NCBI GenBank assembly: GCA_947628005.1
Contig: CANQYI010000001.1
Coordinates: 62,001 to 126,000 of the forward strand
Length of the DNA: 64,000 bases
Reading direction: 5' to 3'
From: an uncultured Clostridia bacterium
Lineage (GTDB): Bacteria > Bacillota > Clostridia > TANB77 > CAG-465
The notes beneath the pieces are model-generated. The model was given only the letters and a program-made list of their open reading frames with translations, did no database searches and was not told the origin of the DNA. Positions 18,069-26,802 of this stretch are shown here, piece after piece. The position numbers and the translations under genes are program-made. The stretch's first letter is position 1. Every line of letters begins with the position of its first letter.

Positions 18069-19196
18069 TTAAATTCCACCGCTTATAAGTTCATTTCTTA
18101 AACTTTGTTGTGTTGTAATAGATTGTTGAGCACCTGTTACAACATTGTTATATGTTTCTTCATTTTGTGATTCGTAAGATGTTATACCATTTTCAATATT
18201 ACTTCTTGCTTCTTCACTAAGTTTTTCTTTAGCTTGTTCTACTATATTACCATTATTTTTCATCATTTCCATAACTTGTGCATTTGGTTGATAATTTTCT
18301 GTTGTTCTAGTTATGCTAGTAGCAAAGTTTTTATATTTTACAATAAGGTCAAATATTGCATCTGTAGCAGTAACCTCATCACCTGATTTTATATTATCAA
18401 GTTGTGCTTTTATTTGCTCTTGAATATAACCTTTAACAGTTGTTACGATAGAATTTGCGCTAGCTATATTAGTTCCGTTTGCACTTTGATCTGCGTCAGT
18501 AGTATCTTCATCAGAAGAAGTTGTAGTTGCTTCTAGTGAATTTTGTATATCAGAATCTATTACTGATTTTATCTGTGCAGCAGGATCTGTGTATTTAGTA
18601 GCATAAAGTTTTGTTCCTTGATTTAAGAATGAGTCTACTACAGCACTGTTAAGTAGTAATCTCTCATCTTCAGATAAATTTAGCCACATAGTTTGACCAA
18701 CTATCTTTTTAACTTGTTTTTGTGCAAGTACAATATAGTCAGTACCATTCGTATACATTATTCTAATATCAACATAGTCTTGTTCTGCAAGGTCACTTGG
18801 CATAACAACAGTATTTAATTCTTGTTCTCTTATATCTGCTGATTGGATTTCAGTTGTTACCATATTCTGTGTAAGTGGAACATTAGCAGAAATATTGTAT
18901 TTTGCAACCATTCCAGCCGGGTCAGATGTAAGAACATTTGTTGGAACTGTAGTGATGTGTATTTTAGTAGATGTTACCATATCAGCAGTGATTATTTCAC
19001 CTTGTATAACATCTTTGTTTAAAACTTTTACATCTCTCATGTAATTTGAAATAAACTTTTTGTTAGTTCCATCTTCATAACTCTTAATTGTCTTGTAAGA
19101 TATAAAAATTGTAACAGCTATACCTAAAACTGCCAATATTATACCTATTATAAGTCCTGTCATTGTCTTCTTTCTAATTTGATTCATTCCTATCAT
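18069..19196 (-). CDS. cpaB: CpaB/RcpC-like SAF-domain protein, first gene of the Tad-like operon
   Basis: 375 residues. ATG 19196 is chosen because TGGAGG lies nine bases upstream; an ATG at 19223 precedes that site. A membrane helix (residues about 10-34 of this start) is followed by a SAF domain: MRDVKVLNKDVIQGEIITADMVT … NVPLTQNMV, the pattern of CpaB/RcpC proteins, and a second conserved part VVMPSDLAEQDYVDIRIMY. The C-terminal half is Ser/Thr/Gln-rich and probably disordered or coiled. In Gram-negative Tad systems CpaB works with a secretin; no secretin exists here, so it probably sits in the wall space. A strong promoter lies just upstream. Confidence 0.88.
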   Translation of the reverse strand: MIGMNQIRKKTMTGLIIGIILAVLGIAVTIFISYKTIKSYEDGTNKKFISNYMRDVKVLNKDVIQGEIITADMVTSTKIHITTVPTNVLTSDPAGMVAKYNISANVPLTQNMVTTEIQSADIREQELNTVVMPSDLAEQDYVDIRIMYTNGTDYIVLAQKQVKKIVGQTMWLNLSEDERLLLNSAVVDSFLNQGTKLYATKYTDPAAQIKSVIDSDIQNSLEATTTSSDEDTTDADQSANGTNIASANSIVTTVKGYIQEQIKAQLDNIKSGDEVTATDAIFDLIVKYKNFATSITRTTENYQPNAQVMEMMKNNGNIVEQAKEKLSEEARSNIENGITSYESQNEETYNNVVTGAQQSITTQQSLRNELISGGI

Positions 19197-19246
19197 AAAA
19201 TCTAACCTCCATAATTTACGCATTATAACGTCAATCTATCTCCCTG

Positions 19247-19275
19247 AGTATACTTTATAATAATAATTTTATCAA
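19247..19275 (-). promoter_or_regulatory. Promoter of the Tad-like operon
   Basis: Minus strand TTGATA (19275-19270), 17-bp spacer, TATACT (19252-19247), about 50 bp before ATG 19196. No other good promoter is visible within the operon start. Confidence 0.7.
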
Positions 19276-19356
19276 TATTTAATTAGCCATTTTTTTATTA
19301 AAACGCGAAATGATATTTTTTTGAAAAGCATTTGTAACATTTATGTAATAATTAAA

Positions 19357-19386
19357 ACACCATACATTAAACAAAATGCATGGTGT
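19357..19386 (-). terminator. Hairpin upstream of the Tad promoter (attenuator or small-RNA end)
   Basis: 19357-19368 and 19375-19386 pair over 12 positions with one mismatch, and the minus strand continues GTTTTAATTATT. No gene ends here, so it may terminate a short RNA or attenuate read-through toward the Tad operon. Confidence 0.5.
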
Positions 19387-19429
19387 TGCTATAAATAAAA
19401 AAATTTTTACTAATATTATTAATAATATA

Positions 19430-19475
19430 TCACATTTTTGCAAGCATTTTCATGAAAAAAATCACACTTTTGCAA
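19430..19475 (-). repeat. Pair of 14-bp direct repeats, putative operator
   Basis: TTGCAAAAGTGTGA (19475-19462) and TTGCAAAAATGTGA (19443-19430) differ at one base and are centred 32 bp apart, about three helical turns, upstream of the Tad promoter. Confidence 0.45.
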
Positions 19476-19507
19476 ATCATTTAAAATTTTATCTAAATTT
19501 TTACATC

Positions 19508-19536
19508 AAAAAAAGAAGATGGTAACCATCTTCTTT
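19508..19536 (-). terminator. Terminator of the carboxypeptidase gene
   Basis: An 11-bp stem (19512-19522 with 19526-19536), loop TAA, followed on the minus strand by TTTTTTTGATG. Confidence 0.9.
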
Positions 19537-19540
19537 ATCT

Positions 19541-20779
19541 TTAAACGTTATTATCTCTTAATATAAAAGTAAAAAACACATGCTTTAAATAGTCTATATA
19601 ACCTGATTTTTCAATATCTGTATCTACTATTAATTTACTTTCACCAATTATTTGACCGTCTTGATTATTTATTATCTCTATTTTTCCTACTGTATCTCCT
19701 TTTTTTAATGGAGCTGTTAAATTTTGATCATATACTATTCTTTGAGATGTTTCTATGTGACATCCTTTTTCAACTAAATATGATATATCATCTTTTATAC
19801 ATATATTTGCTAAGCCATTTACATTCTTATTAATTTTAACATTATCTACAATTTCTCCTTTACCAATAATATTTTTACTTTCGTAAGTTGCAAATGCATA
19901 ATCTAATAATTGACTACATTCCTGCTGTCTTATTTGAGAAGTTGGTGCTTTCATTACAACTGCTATAAACGTTGTGCCATTTCTTGTAGCAGTTGCAGAT
20001 AAATTATATAATGCTTGTGATGTAAACCCAGTTTTAAGTCCTGTAGCCCCTTCATAATACCTTATTAATTTATTTGTACTAGAAAGTCCAAATTGTCCAT
20101 TTCTTATACTGTCCATCCATATAGATGTATACTTTAAAATATCTGGATGATTATTTATAAGTTCCCTAGACATTATTGCTATATCAAGCGCTGTAGTATA
20201 ATGTCCTTCTTCATCCACCCCATGAGAATTTGCAAAATGTGTATTTGTCATATTTAATTCTTCTGCTTTTTTATTCATCATATTTACAAAATTAGATTCT
20301 GTGCCACCAATTTTTTCTGCCATAGCAACTGTTACATCATTGGCACTTACAACGCATATACATTTTAATGCCTCATCTACAGTAAGTTCTTCTCCTTCTT
20401 TAAGCCATATCTGTGAGCCACCCATTCCCGAAGCATTTGCACTACATACGACCTTATCTGTATACTTTAGCTTACCACTATCAATATTTTCCATAATTAA
20501 TAACAACGTCATAATTTTAGTTACAGATGCTGGAATTAGTTTTTCATTTTCATTATTTGCATATATTATTTTTCCACTTTTAGGTTCCATTAATATTTGC
20601 GCTGTTGATTGAAAATTAAATTCTGGTGTTGGTGCTGAAGTACTTATACTTGATTCGTCTATTATGTAGCTATCATTATTTTTTTCTATATCATATAAAA
20701 AAGATACTCCTAATACGTTACTTAATATAATGGGTATTATAAATAAAAATACAATTATAAGTTTTTGATAATTTTTCAA
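19541..20779 (-). CDS. dacF: D-alanyl-D-alanine carboxypeptidase (DacF/PBP5 type)
   Basis: About 412 residues from TTG 20779, preferred because GAGGTG lies six bases before it; a GTG three codons earlier overlaps that site. A secreted serine peptidase that trims the terminal D-Ala of peptidoglycan stem peptides. In numbering from the upstream GTG, SVTK (88-91), SAN (148-150) and KTG (252-254) are the three active-site motifs. The N-terminal hydrophobic segment is a signal anchor, and the C-terminus (SGYIDYLKHVFFTFIL) fits the amphipathic membrane-binding helix of class C PBPs. The PBP5 C-terminal beta domain precedes it. The gene follows the 144-residue membrane protein but is separated from it by a terminator. 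Confidence 0.95.
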   Translation of the reverse strand: MKNYQKLIIVFLFIIPIILSNVLGVSFLYDIEKNNDSYIIDESSISTSAPTPEFNFQSTAQILMEPKSGKIIYANNENEKLIPASVTKIMTLLLIMENIDSGKLKYTDKVVCSANASGMGGSQIWLKEGEELTVDEALKCICVVSANDVTVAMAEKIGGTESNFVNMMNKKAEELNMTNTHFANSHGVDEEGHYTTALDIAIMSRELINNHPDILKYTSIWMDSIRNGQFGLSSTNKLIRYYEGATGLKTGFTSQALYNLSATATRNGTTFIAVVMKAPTSQIRQQECSQLLDYAFATYESKNIIGKGEIVDNVKINKNVNGLANICIKDDISYLVEKGCHIETSQRIVYDQNLTAPLKKGDTVGKIEIINNQDGQIIGESKLIVDTDIEKSGYIDYLKHVFFTFILRDNNV

Positions 20780-20843
20780 AGAAATCACCTCGTAAAATAT
20801 ATACTACATTATATTATTTATTTTAACTTTTATGATTTAAGAA

Positions 20844-20877
20844 AAAATATAGGAAGTCAAAATAAATTTGACTTCCA
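20844..20877 (-). terminator. Terminator of the 144-residue membrane protein gene
   Basis: Stem GGAAGTCAAA/TTTGACTTCC (20852-20861 with 20867-20876), then TATATTTTTTC on the minus strand. Confidence 0.85.
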
Positions 20878-20882
20878 TGTTT

Positions 20883-21317
20883 TTACTTTAAATGAAGAAA
20901 ATATACACTTATAATTAAGAATATAGTCCATGCCATTGATACTATTGATGAAATAATAACTGAACTTCCTAAGTATTTTTTATCATTAATTTTTTTAAGT
21001 AAGTATATTCCTAGTACAAGGATTACAACTGTTAGTACAACTTCTAAATAAATTATTGCTGAATATGCTTGCAATTTTTCTTTACTTATAAGTTCTGAAT
21101 TTAATTGCATGATATTGAAAGCAAAATCTTTAGATTCTGTGCTGATATCTTCTGTATTTATATAGCTATTAAAGTTTTCTGTTATAGTAGAGCCGTCATC
21201 TAATGAAACAGAATCAACATTTATAGCTCCTAGCTCGGATACCAACTTTACAGGAATTATAATAGCAAAAATTGATATAACGATAAATATTATTAATCCT
21301 TTTAAAAAGTTTTTCAT
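20883..21317 (-). CDS. Small membrane protein, unrecognised
   Basis: 144 residues with three membrane helices: 6-26, then an acidic outside loop of about 55 residues (SLDDGSTITENF … ELISKEKL), then helices at about 83-105 and 117-140. The RBS AAAGGAGGGG is strong. It lies alone between terminators downstream of the IleRS-like gene. I do not recognise a family and infer no function. Confidence 0.7.
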   Translation of the reverse strand: MKNFLKGLIIFIVISIFAIIIPVKLVSELGAINVDSVSLDDGSTITENFNSYINTEDISTESKDFAFNIMQLNSELISKEKLQAYSAIIYLEVVLTVVILVLGIYLLKKINDKKYLGSSVIISSIVSMAWTIFLIISVYFLHLK

Positions 21318-21335
21318 ACGACCCCTCCTTTCAAT

Positions 21336-21364
21336 AAAATATCACAACATATAAGATTTGTAAA
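21336..21364 (-). promoter_or_regulatory. Possible promoter for the 144-residue protein
   Basis: Minus strand TTTACA (21364-21359), 17 bp, TATTTT (21341-21336), about 19 bp before the ATG. The -10 is weak. Confidence 0.35.
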
Positions 21365-21511
21365 TACTAAAATAAAAACTTTTAACATTTTATATGCAAA
21401 AATACATAATTATATTATTATATTTTTAAAATTACTTGCTATTTTATTACATTAATCGACAAAATCAATTTTTTATTATAAAAATAGACATTATTTGACA
21501 AAACTAGACAC

Positions 21512-21544
21512 AAAAAATATAGTCCACTATAGGACTATATTTTT
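21512..21544 (-). terminator. Terminator of the IleRS-like gene
   Basis: 12-bp stem (21514-21525 with 21532-21543) starting four bases after the stop, followed by TTTTTTGTG on the minus strand. Confidence 0.85.
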
Positions 21545-21547
21545 CTT

Positions 21548-24493
21548 TTATTGTTCCATTATCTCTGCACACTTTGGGCATAGATATCTATACTTTAAGT
21601 TTTTACCAATATCTACAGCATAGTTTTTACATCTTGCGCATTCTACACCATCAGCTTTTTCTACTTTAATACCTTCTTTGTCTGATTCTTCAACTACCAT
21701 TTGAGATACATTAATTGCTCTTAAAATATCATCAAAATTATCTTCTATAAATTTTTTAGCATCTGGATTAGTATGAATTATAATCTTTGCTTGAAGAGTA
21801 TTTCCAATTATTTTATTTTTTTGTGCATGACCTAAAACTTTTTTTATTTTATTTTTAAATTTAAATATTCTATCCCATTTACTATATTCTGTAGTAAATG
21901 CATAATTAGATGAAGAAAATTCATTTCTTAGCATTAATACATTTTTTTCTGCTGATTTATCTTTAGACCACACATATGGCCATGATTCTTCAATCAAAAA
22001 TGGAACTATTGGCTCTAAAAATATTACTAGTACCATTAATATATCGTATAGTGTTGATAGCGAACTAAGTCTTACTGGATCATCAGCTTTTAGTATATAT
22101 AATCTATATTTTAACGAATCAAAATAAGTCCTGCATAAAAGACTAATACAAAATCTTTCAATTTCTTCATATACTTTACTTATTTGTAAATTTTCATAAG
22201 CTAATGTGACATTATCAAAAAATTTTGAAAGTTCCATATACATATACTTATCTAAATCTGTTCTTTGAGTTATTTCAATATAGTTCTGATTTGGATTGAA
22301 ATTTTTTAAATTTGAAAGTAAATATTTTAAAGTAAGTCTTAGGAAGTTATAAACATACTTTTCTTGTTTAATATCTGATTCTTTAAGTGAAATTCTTAAA
22401 TTTGAATATTTGTGAGATACCCACAATCTTAAAATATCAGTTCCATACTTATTTATTATATCATTTATTAAAAATTCTTTTTTGGTTTCTGTTATTAGCT
22501 CTTCAGTAACTTGCTTTACTTCTTTTTTATCTTTTTTATTTATCAAATTTTCAAGTTTTAAAGTTTTTTCTTCATCATCAGACATACCATGTATTAGTAA
22601 TTTACTAACTTTATTTACTTCATCTTGAATATTACTATCAAAACTTAATGCTGTAAGTTTGTTAATAACTTTAGTTTTTGGTTCAATAATTATATTATTG
22701 TCTTGTTTTCCGTTAGTATCTTCTCCTTCTGTTTCTAAAGTTAAAGGCATTGTCATTATTTTAAAGAAATCATTAAGTACAGTTTCCTCTTTAAAGAAGA
22801 AGTCACAACCGCATTTATCACACTTTACACTCTTTTGCAGAATTTCTTCTGGAGTCATCTTATACCATTCTTCAACCTTTTTGTTTTTGAATATCTTCTT
22901 TATAAAATCCATTGATGCATCATTTAATATTACATTTCCACATTCTCCACAATAAAATATCGGAATAGGAACTCCAAATAATTTTTCCTCAGAAATTTGC
23001 ATTGAATCTTTATCTATTATTTTTTGTAAATATTCTTTTAATTTTAGTTTATTAACACTTTTTGTTTCAACTAACTTATCTTCTATGTTCATGATATATT
23101 GTTGTCTATTAATCTGTTCTTGATCTTTTCTAACATACCATTCATTTACTACTCTATATACTAAATCTTCTCCACAAATCTTACACTTTGGAACTTTTAT
23201 CTTATATTCTTTATTATTTAATAAAAACATTCCTTTTTCTAAATAATCTATAACATTTTGAGAAGCATCTTTATAATACATATTTTTAAATTGTCTACTA
23301 ATACTACTTGTATTTAGTTTTATATCAAGAATATTTTTTATTTCATCTTCAAGTCTATTTTCTTTATATATAAGATAATCAATATAACTATGACAATTAG
23401 ATAATATTCTAATACCGCTACTATGTTTTTTATCAGGAATAACATATTCTTCTTTTGAACCTATTATTGCTATGTTTCTAGTATAATCTAATGGATCTTG
23501 ACAAAGACACCATTTTAATTCCTCACCATCTATATCTTCTAGCACAGTATACTCACTTATATTACTCTCTTGCATAACACTACTAACAAGTTCTTTTAAA
23601 ATTATATAATGATTTTTGGCAAAATCTGTTTTTACTTCAACAACACTATATTTTTGTTCTGGAACAACTACCAAATAATCACTATATATCATAGTCCATG
23701 GAGCTATAGTTGTACCTACAAAATATGTATTTCTAAGATTACTATATTTTGCAAATAAATAATGATCATCTTTTATTCTATATAAAACAAATAGCACTTT
23801 CTTTTGATCTTTAACGAATTTTACGTGGTCAGATGAAGACTTACAATTAGGACACCAATATACAGGTTTATTTTCCTTATATATCTTATTATCTTTATAC
23901 ATAGAATAAAATTTGTCTAGCATCTTCTCTTCAAATTCAGGTTTTAAAGTAGAATAAAAGTTTTTTGAATAGTCGTTTAAAGTTCCAAGTCTATTAACTG
24001 TAACTAGTTGATATCTTTGCTTTTCTTCTAATTTCTTTTTTGTATATATTCTTGCTTTTACTATATTATTTGCTCTTTCTTTCTCTTTAACATTTGCAAA
24101 AACAAAAGAATTTTTCTTTTTTGGATTAGTATCACTTTGCTCATTTTCACTTACTTCTTTTATACTTTGTAATAAATTATTATTATTCATAGTAAAAATA
24201 TTGTGATAAACTAAATTTCCGTTCATTATTCTATTTCTAATAAGTATATCTTTTAGTACCTTATTTACAACTTCAGTAACTTCCAAGCTATCATCCACGT
24301 ACATTGGAATATCTGTAATATCATAGTGCTTCATACTATCAGCATTTTTATTAAGCGCCATTTTGTACTTTTTAGGATCCTGTATACTTTCTAATACATA
24401 TACTTCTTCTTTTATAGAATTAGAATTAACTTTTATAGTATTAGCAGGCAAATTTATAGTCTTATTAAACTCTAAATTAGAGTTTACTTTCAT
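21548..24493 (-). CDS. IleRS-like class I synthetase paralogue lacking HIGH and KMSKS
   Basis: About 981 residues from ATG 24493 (GGAGG eight bases upstream). It follows isoleucyl-tRNA synthetase end to end. VVNKVLKDILIRNRIMNGNLVYH matches the helix after HIGH, PVYWCPNCKSSSDHVKF matches the editing-domain zinc site, NKYGTDILRLWVSHKYSNLRIS matches the segment after KMSKS, FLEPIVPFLIEESWPYVW is in the anticodon domain, and CARCKN … YLCPKCAEIM is the C-terminal zinc finger. Yet where HIGH should be it reads EVTE (residues 73-76 from the GTG), and no KMSKS precedes DILRLW; a Lys-rich insert is there instead. Extra Cys pairs (CKICGEDL, CGECGN, CDKCGCDFF) are retained. ATP activation is therefore unlikely. 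It may be a regulator, tRNA binder or decoy. The paralogous true IleRS is not in the window. Confidence 0.88.
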   Translation of the reverse strand: MKVNSNLEFNKTINLPANTIKVNSNSIKEEVYVLESIQDPKKYKMALNKNADSMKHYDITDIPMYVDDSLEVTEVVNKVLKDILIRNRIMNGNLVYHNIFTMNNNNLLQSIKEVSENEQSDTNPKKKNSFVFANVKEKERANNIVKARIYTKKKLEEKQRYQLVTVNRLGTLNDYSKNFYSTLKPEFEEKMLDKFYSMYKDNKIYKENKPVYWCPNCKSSSDHVKFVKDQKKVLFVLYRIKDDHYLFAKYSNLRNTYFVGTTIAPWTMIYSDYLVVVPEQKYSVVEVKTDFAKNHYIILKELVSSVMQESNISEYTVLEDIDGEELKWCLCQDPLDYTRNIAIIGSKEEYVIPDKKHSSGIRILSNCHSYIDYLIYKENRLEDEIKNILDIKLNTSSISRQFKNMYYKDASQNVIDYLEKGMFLLNNKEYKIKVPKCKICGEDLVYRVVNEWYVRKDQEQINRQQYIMNIEDKLVETKSVNKLKLKEYLQKIIDKDSMQISEEKLFGVPIPIFYCGECGNVILNDASMDFIKKIFKNKKVEEWYKMTPEEILQKSVKCDKCGCDFFFKEETVLNDFFKIMTMPLTLETEGEDTNGKQDNNIIIEPKTKVINKLTALSFDSNIQDEVNKVSKLLIHGMSDDEEKTLKLENLINKKDKKEVKQVTEELITETKKEFLINDIINKYGTDILRLWVSHKYSNLRISLKESDIKQEKYVYNFLRLTLKYLLSNLKNFNPNQNYIEITQRTDLDKYMYMELSKFFDNVTLAYENLQISKVYEEIERFCISLLCRTYFDSLKYRLYILKADDPVRLSSLSTLYDILMVLVIFLEPIVPFLIEESWPYVWSKDKSAEKNVLMLRNEFSSSNYAFTTEYSKWDRIFKFKNKIKKVLGHAQKNKIIGNTLQAKIIIHTNPDAKKFIEDNFDDILRAINVSQMVVEESDKEGIKVEKADGVECARCKNYAVDIGKNLKYRYLCPKCAEIMEQ

Positions 24494-24520
24494 ATTCACA
24501 GCCTCCTTTATAAAATTAAT

Positions 24521-24550
24521 AAAAAGATAGTAACTAAAAAAGCTACTATC
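24521..24550 (-). terminator. Terminator of the FxLYD-like protein gene
   Basis: Stem GATAGTA/TACTATC (24526-24532 with 24544-24550) with an A-rich loop, then CTTTTTATT on the minus strand; it lies between this gene and the IleRS-like gene. Confidence 0.7.
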
Positions 24551-24562
24551 ATTTTATTTAAT

Positions 24563-25108
24563 TTATTCTTCTACTGTTGTATCATCAGTTGTTTCCTCTG
24601 GTACATTTTCTTCTCCAGTAGATTCTCCAGCTCCAATTTCTGACTCTGTATCTGCTCCACTTTCGATTTTCATGTCATGAACATTTTCAACTTTCTCTGG
24701 GATAACAGCTTTTGTTTCTATTATTTCTCCTGGTTCCATTTCTTTTAGATATACACCTATACTTGTTAAAGAATTTCCTTCTTTATCTAATAATATGATA
24801 TTAAATCCACCTTCTGGAATAGTTTCAGAGCTTATATTTTCTATCTTTGTATCAAATACTGTTGTATCTTCTTCATAAGATATTGTTGTTTCTTTTAATT
24901 TGTATGATTCAAAAGATTTTTCCTCAGATAATTTACTAAGATCTTTTCCTGCTCCCTTAAAGAATGGTAACAATATCAATATAATAGCTAATATTGCTAC
25001 TATAACAATAAGTGTAACAAAAATTCTTTTTCTAGCTTGCATATTTTTAGAATCTTTTTTTGTGCTCTTTTTATTAACAGTTTTCTTCTCTGCATTATTA
25101 TTTTCCAT
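24563..25108 (-). CDS. Membrane-anchored FxLYD-like extracellular protein
   Basis: About 181 residues from ATG 25108 (AGAGGTG upstream; an earlier in-frame ATG has no site). A Lys-rich cytosolic start is followed by one membrane helix (residues about 30-50) and an outside beta domain (YKLKETTISYEEDTTVF … SETIPEGGFNIILLDKEGNSL … MEPGEIIETKAVIP) of the FxLYD type often found on clostridial surface proteins. The tail is Glu/Thr-rich and disordered. It has its own promoter and a terminator, so it is probably monocistronic. Function unknown. Confidence 0.75.
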   Translation of the reverse strand: MENNNAEKKTVNKKSTKKDSKNMQARKRIFVTLIVIVAILAIILILLPFFKGAGKDLSKLSEEKSFESYKLKETTISYEEDTTVFDTKIENISSETIPEGGFNIILLDKEGNSLTSIGVYLKEMEPGEIIETKAVIPEKVENVHDMKIESGADTESEIGAGESTGEENVPEETTDDTTVEE

Positions 25109-25144
25109 ATAATTCACCTCTATACCTTTCATCAGTACATAGTA

Positions 25145-25174
25145 ATTATATAATAAAAAATAAAGTTTTGTAAA
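25145..25174 (-). promoter_or_regulatory. Promoter of the FxLYD-like protein gene
   Basis: Minus strand TTTACA (25174-25169), 18 bp, TATAAT (25150-25145), about 37 bp before ATG 25108. Confidence 0.55.
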
Positions 25175-25227
25175 TAGTTTTTTTAAAAGTTTTATACTTT
25201 TTTTTATGTTTATTATTTTTCCATAAT

Positions 25228-25941
25228 TTATATAATCTTGTCATATGGAACTGTAACACTAAAATCACCTAACACATAAGGTCCTACACTATATTTTTCA
25301 AAGAAAATAATTAAACCACTTTTGGTAAATACTATATTTTTAAAATTGCTTAATTTTGCCTCCGTCCCCTCTTTTAACTGTTCTAAACTTCCATACTCCT
25401 TTATAACATCTTCATTTGACAATGTTTCATAGCAATAATTTGATAATACATTAAGTAAATTAGGATTTTTTGCACTTAAATCATCTATTGTTATTATTTT
25501 ATCGTTTTTTATATCATAATTTACCGTTGCTATATGATATTCTGGATGTGCACCAAGGTCATCGATTGTTGTGTAGAAAACATATGATACGTAGTTATCA
25601 TATTCATATGTGTCAAAATTAATATTTAGCTCAAATTTTCTATCTAGTTTTGAATCTTCAAAGCTATCTACTCTATATTTAAAATCCTCTGCAACAGATT
25701 TAACTAAATTTAATATTTCTTCATTTAAAATTTTATATGTAGTCTCTGGGTAATATATAAGTATTTTACTTTTTTCATTTTCTTCATTTACTTCTTTTAA
25801 ATATGAATTTGATGCAACTGTCAAGCTAGCGAAAGTTTCTTTTATTTCCAAAATTTTATCTTCTTTACATACCTTTATAACAAATATTAACCCAATTAAA
25901 ATAACTAAAATTAAAAACACATATATGTATATTTTTTTCAT
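25228..25941 (-). CDS. Anchored RsiV-like protein (DUF4163/DUF3298 pair)
   Basis: 237 residues with one N-terminal membrane helix (4-23) and an outside region. The middle part (YPETTYKILNEEILNLVKSVAEDF … FDTYEYDNYVSYVFYTTID) resembles DUF4163, and the end (LIIFFEKYSVGPYVLGDFSVTVPYDKI) is the DUF3298 signature. This pair occurs in the sensor domain of anti-sigma factor RsiV and in the deacetylase PdaC. Neither a sigma-binding segment nor a deacetylase domain is present here, so a lysozyme/PG-binding or structural role is inferred. It follows dgkA by 42 bp. Confidence 0.78.
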   Translation of the reverse strand: MKKIYIYVFLILVILIGLIFVIKVCKEDKILEIKETFASLTVASNSYLKEVNEENEKSKILIYYPETTYKILNEEILNLVKSVAEDFKYRVDSFEDSKLDRKFELNINFDTYEYDNYVSYVFYTTIDDLGAHPEYHIATVNYDIKNDKIITIDDLSAKNPNLLNVLSNYCYETLSNEDVIKEYGSLEQLKEGTEAKLSNFKNIVFTKSGLIIFFEKYSVGPYVLGDFSVTVPYDKII

Positions 25942-25983
25942 TCAAATCACCTTTATACATTATATGTGTTTTCATTTTATTTA

Positions 25984-26802
25984 TTATTTTATAAAAATTG
26001 ATTTTATATTATCTACGATAGATACAACCTGTGGTCCCATTAAAACAATTTGATATATAATTAAAACTACAAGTACTCCCAATATAGCACTAATTACCAT
26101 ATATATTGAACTAATCTTTGTATTTTCTATTCTTATTTGTGCTATCATGACACTAAGTAAAAATGCCACTCCTCCAACAAGTATACTTCCTGTAATTATA
26201 TATACATATGTTGTTAGTGCAAATGCTAAAGCTACTCTTGCGCTAGGATAAACTGCAGATACTTTTTCTCCCTTTCCAAACATTCCCTTAAGTATTATAG
26301 CAAGTAATATTACTGCAAATATTATTGTAAATAGTACATGTAATTTTGATGAAAGTACAGAAGTAATAACTGCTGTTGTTGCATTTGACAATTTATCTAC
26401 AAAAAGGAAATATGCAACTATAACAGCAACACATGATGATATTAAAACTCCACCAGCTGCTATGTCTTTTGCTGCTTTTGCTCTATCATCATATTTATCA
26501 GTAACAAGATCAACTACATATTCAATTGCAGAATTTACCATTTCAGAGAAAATTACAAATCCAATAGTTAAACAAAGACATGCAAATTCCGTCTTAGTAA
26601 AATCAAAAAATAAACTTCCTATAAGTACAAATAAACCAATAATATAATCTATTCTTAAATTTCTTTCTGTTTTAAATGCTCTTATTACTCCATCCATAGC
26701 ATGTCCTAATGCAGTCATAAAAGTTTTATTTTTTGTGTGTTTTAGTTTTTCTAGATTTTCTTCTTTTTTTATTTCTTTGTCAGTTTTATTAGAGTTATCC
26801 AT
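25984..26802 (-). CDS. dgkA: Diacylglycerol/undecaprenol kinase with C-terminal membrane extension
   Basis: 272 residues. The N-terminal 130 residues are the DgkA-type integral membrane kinase: HAMDGVIRAFKTERNLRID, FVIFSEMVNSAIEYVVDLV (catalytic Glu and Asn motif) and RAKAAKDIAAGGVLI. In Gram-positives this phosphorylates undecaprenol for wall synthesis. About 120 more residues add three or four membrane helices with YPSARVALAFA, reminiscent of a PAP2-type phosphatase but without its full signature. It lies directly downstream of ybeY, overlapping by 8 bp, the common clostridial order. Confidence 0.9.
   Translation of the reverse strand: MDNSNKTDKEIKKEENLEKLKHTKNKTFMTALGHAMDGVIRAFKTERNLRIDYIIGLFVLIGSLFFDFTKTEFACLCLTIGFVIFSEMVNSAIEYVVDLVTDKYDDRAKAAKDIAAGGVLISSCVAVIVAYFLFVDKLSNATTAVITSVLSSKLHVLFTIIFAVILLAIILKGMFGKGEKVSAVYPSARVALAFALTTYVYIITGSILVGGVAFLLSVMIAQIRIENTKISSIYMVISAILGVLVVLIIYQIVLMGPQVVSIVDNIKSIFIK

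Larger units (their letters stand above)
19224..19540. other. 317-bp intergenic region upstream of the Tad-like operon
   Basis: Holds, on the minus strand in order: the dacF terminator (19508-19536), two near-identical 14-mers TTGCAAAA(G/A)TGTGA 32 bp apart (19475-19462 and 19443-19430), a hairpin (19386-19357) followed by TTTT, and the Tad promoter. No reading frame of note on either strand. Confidence 0.7.
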
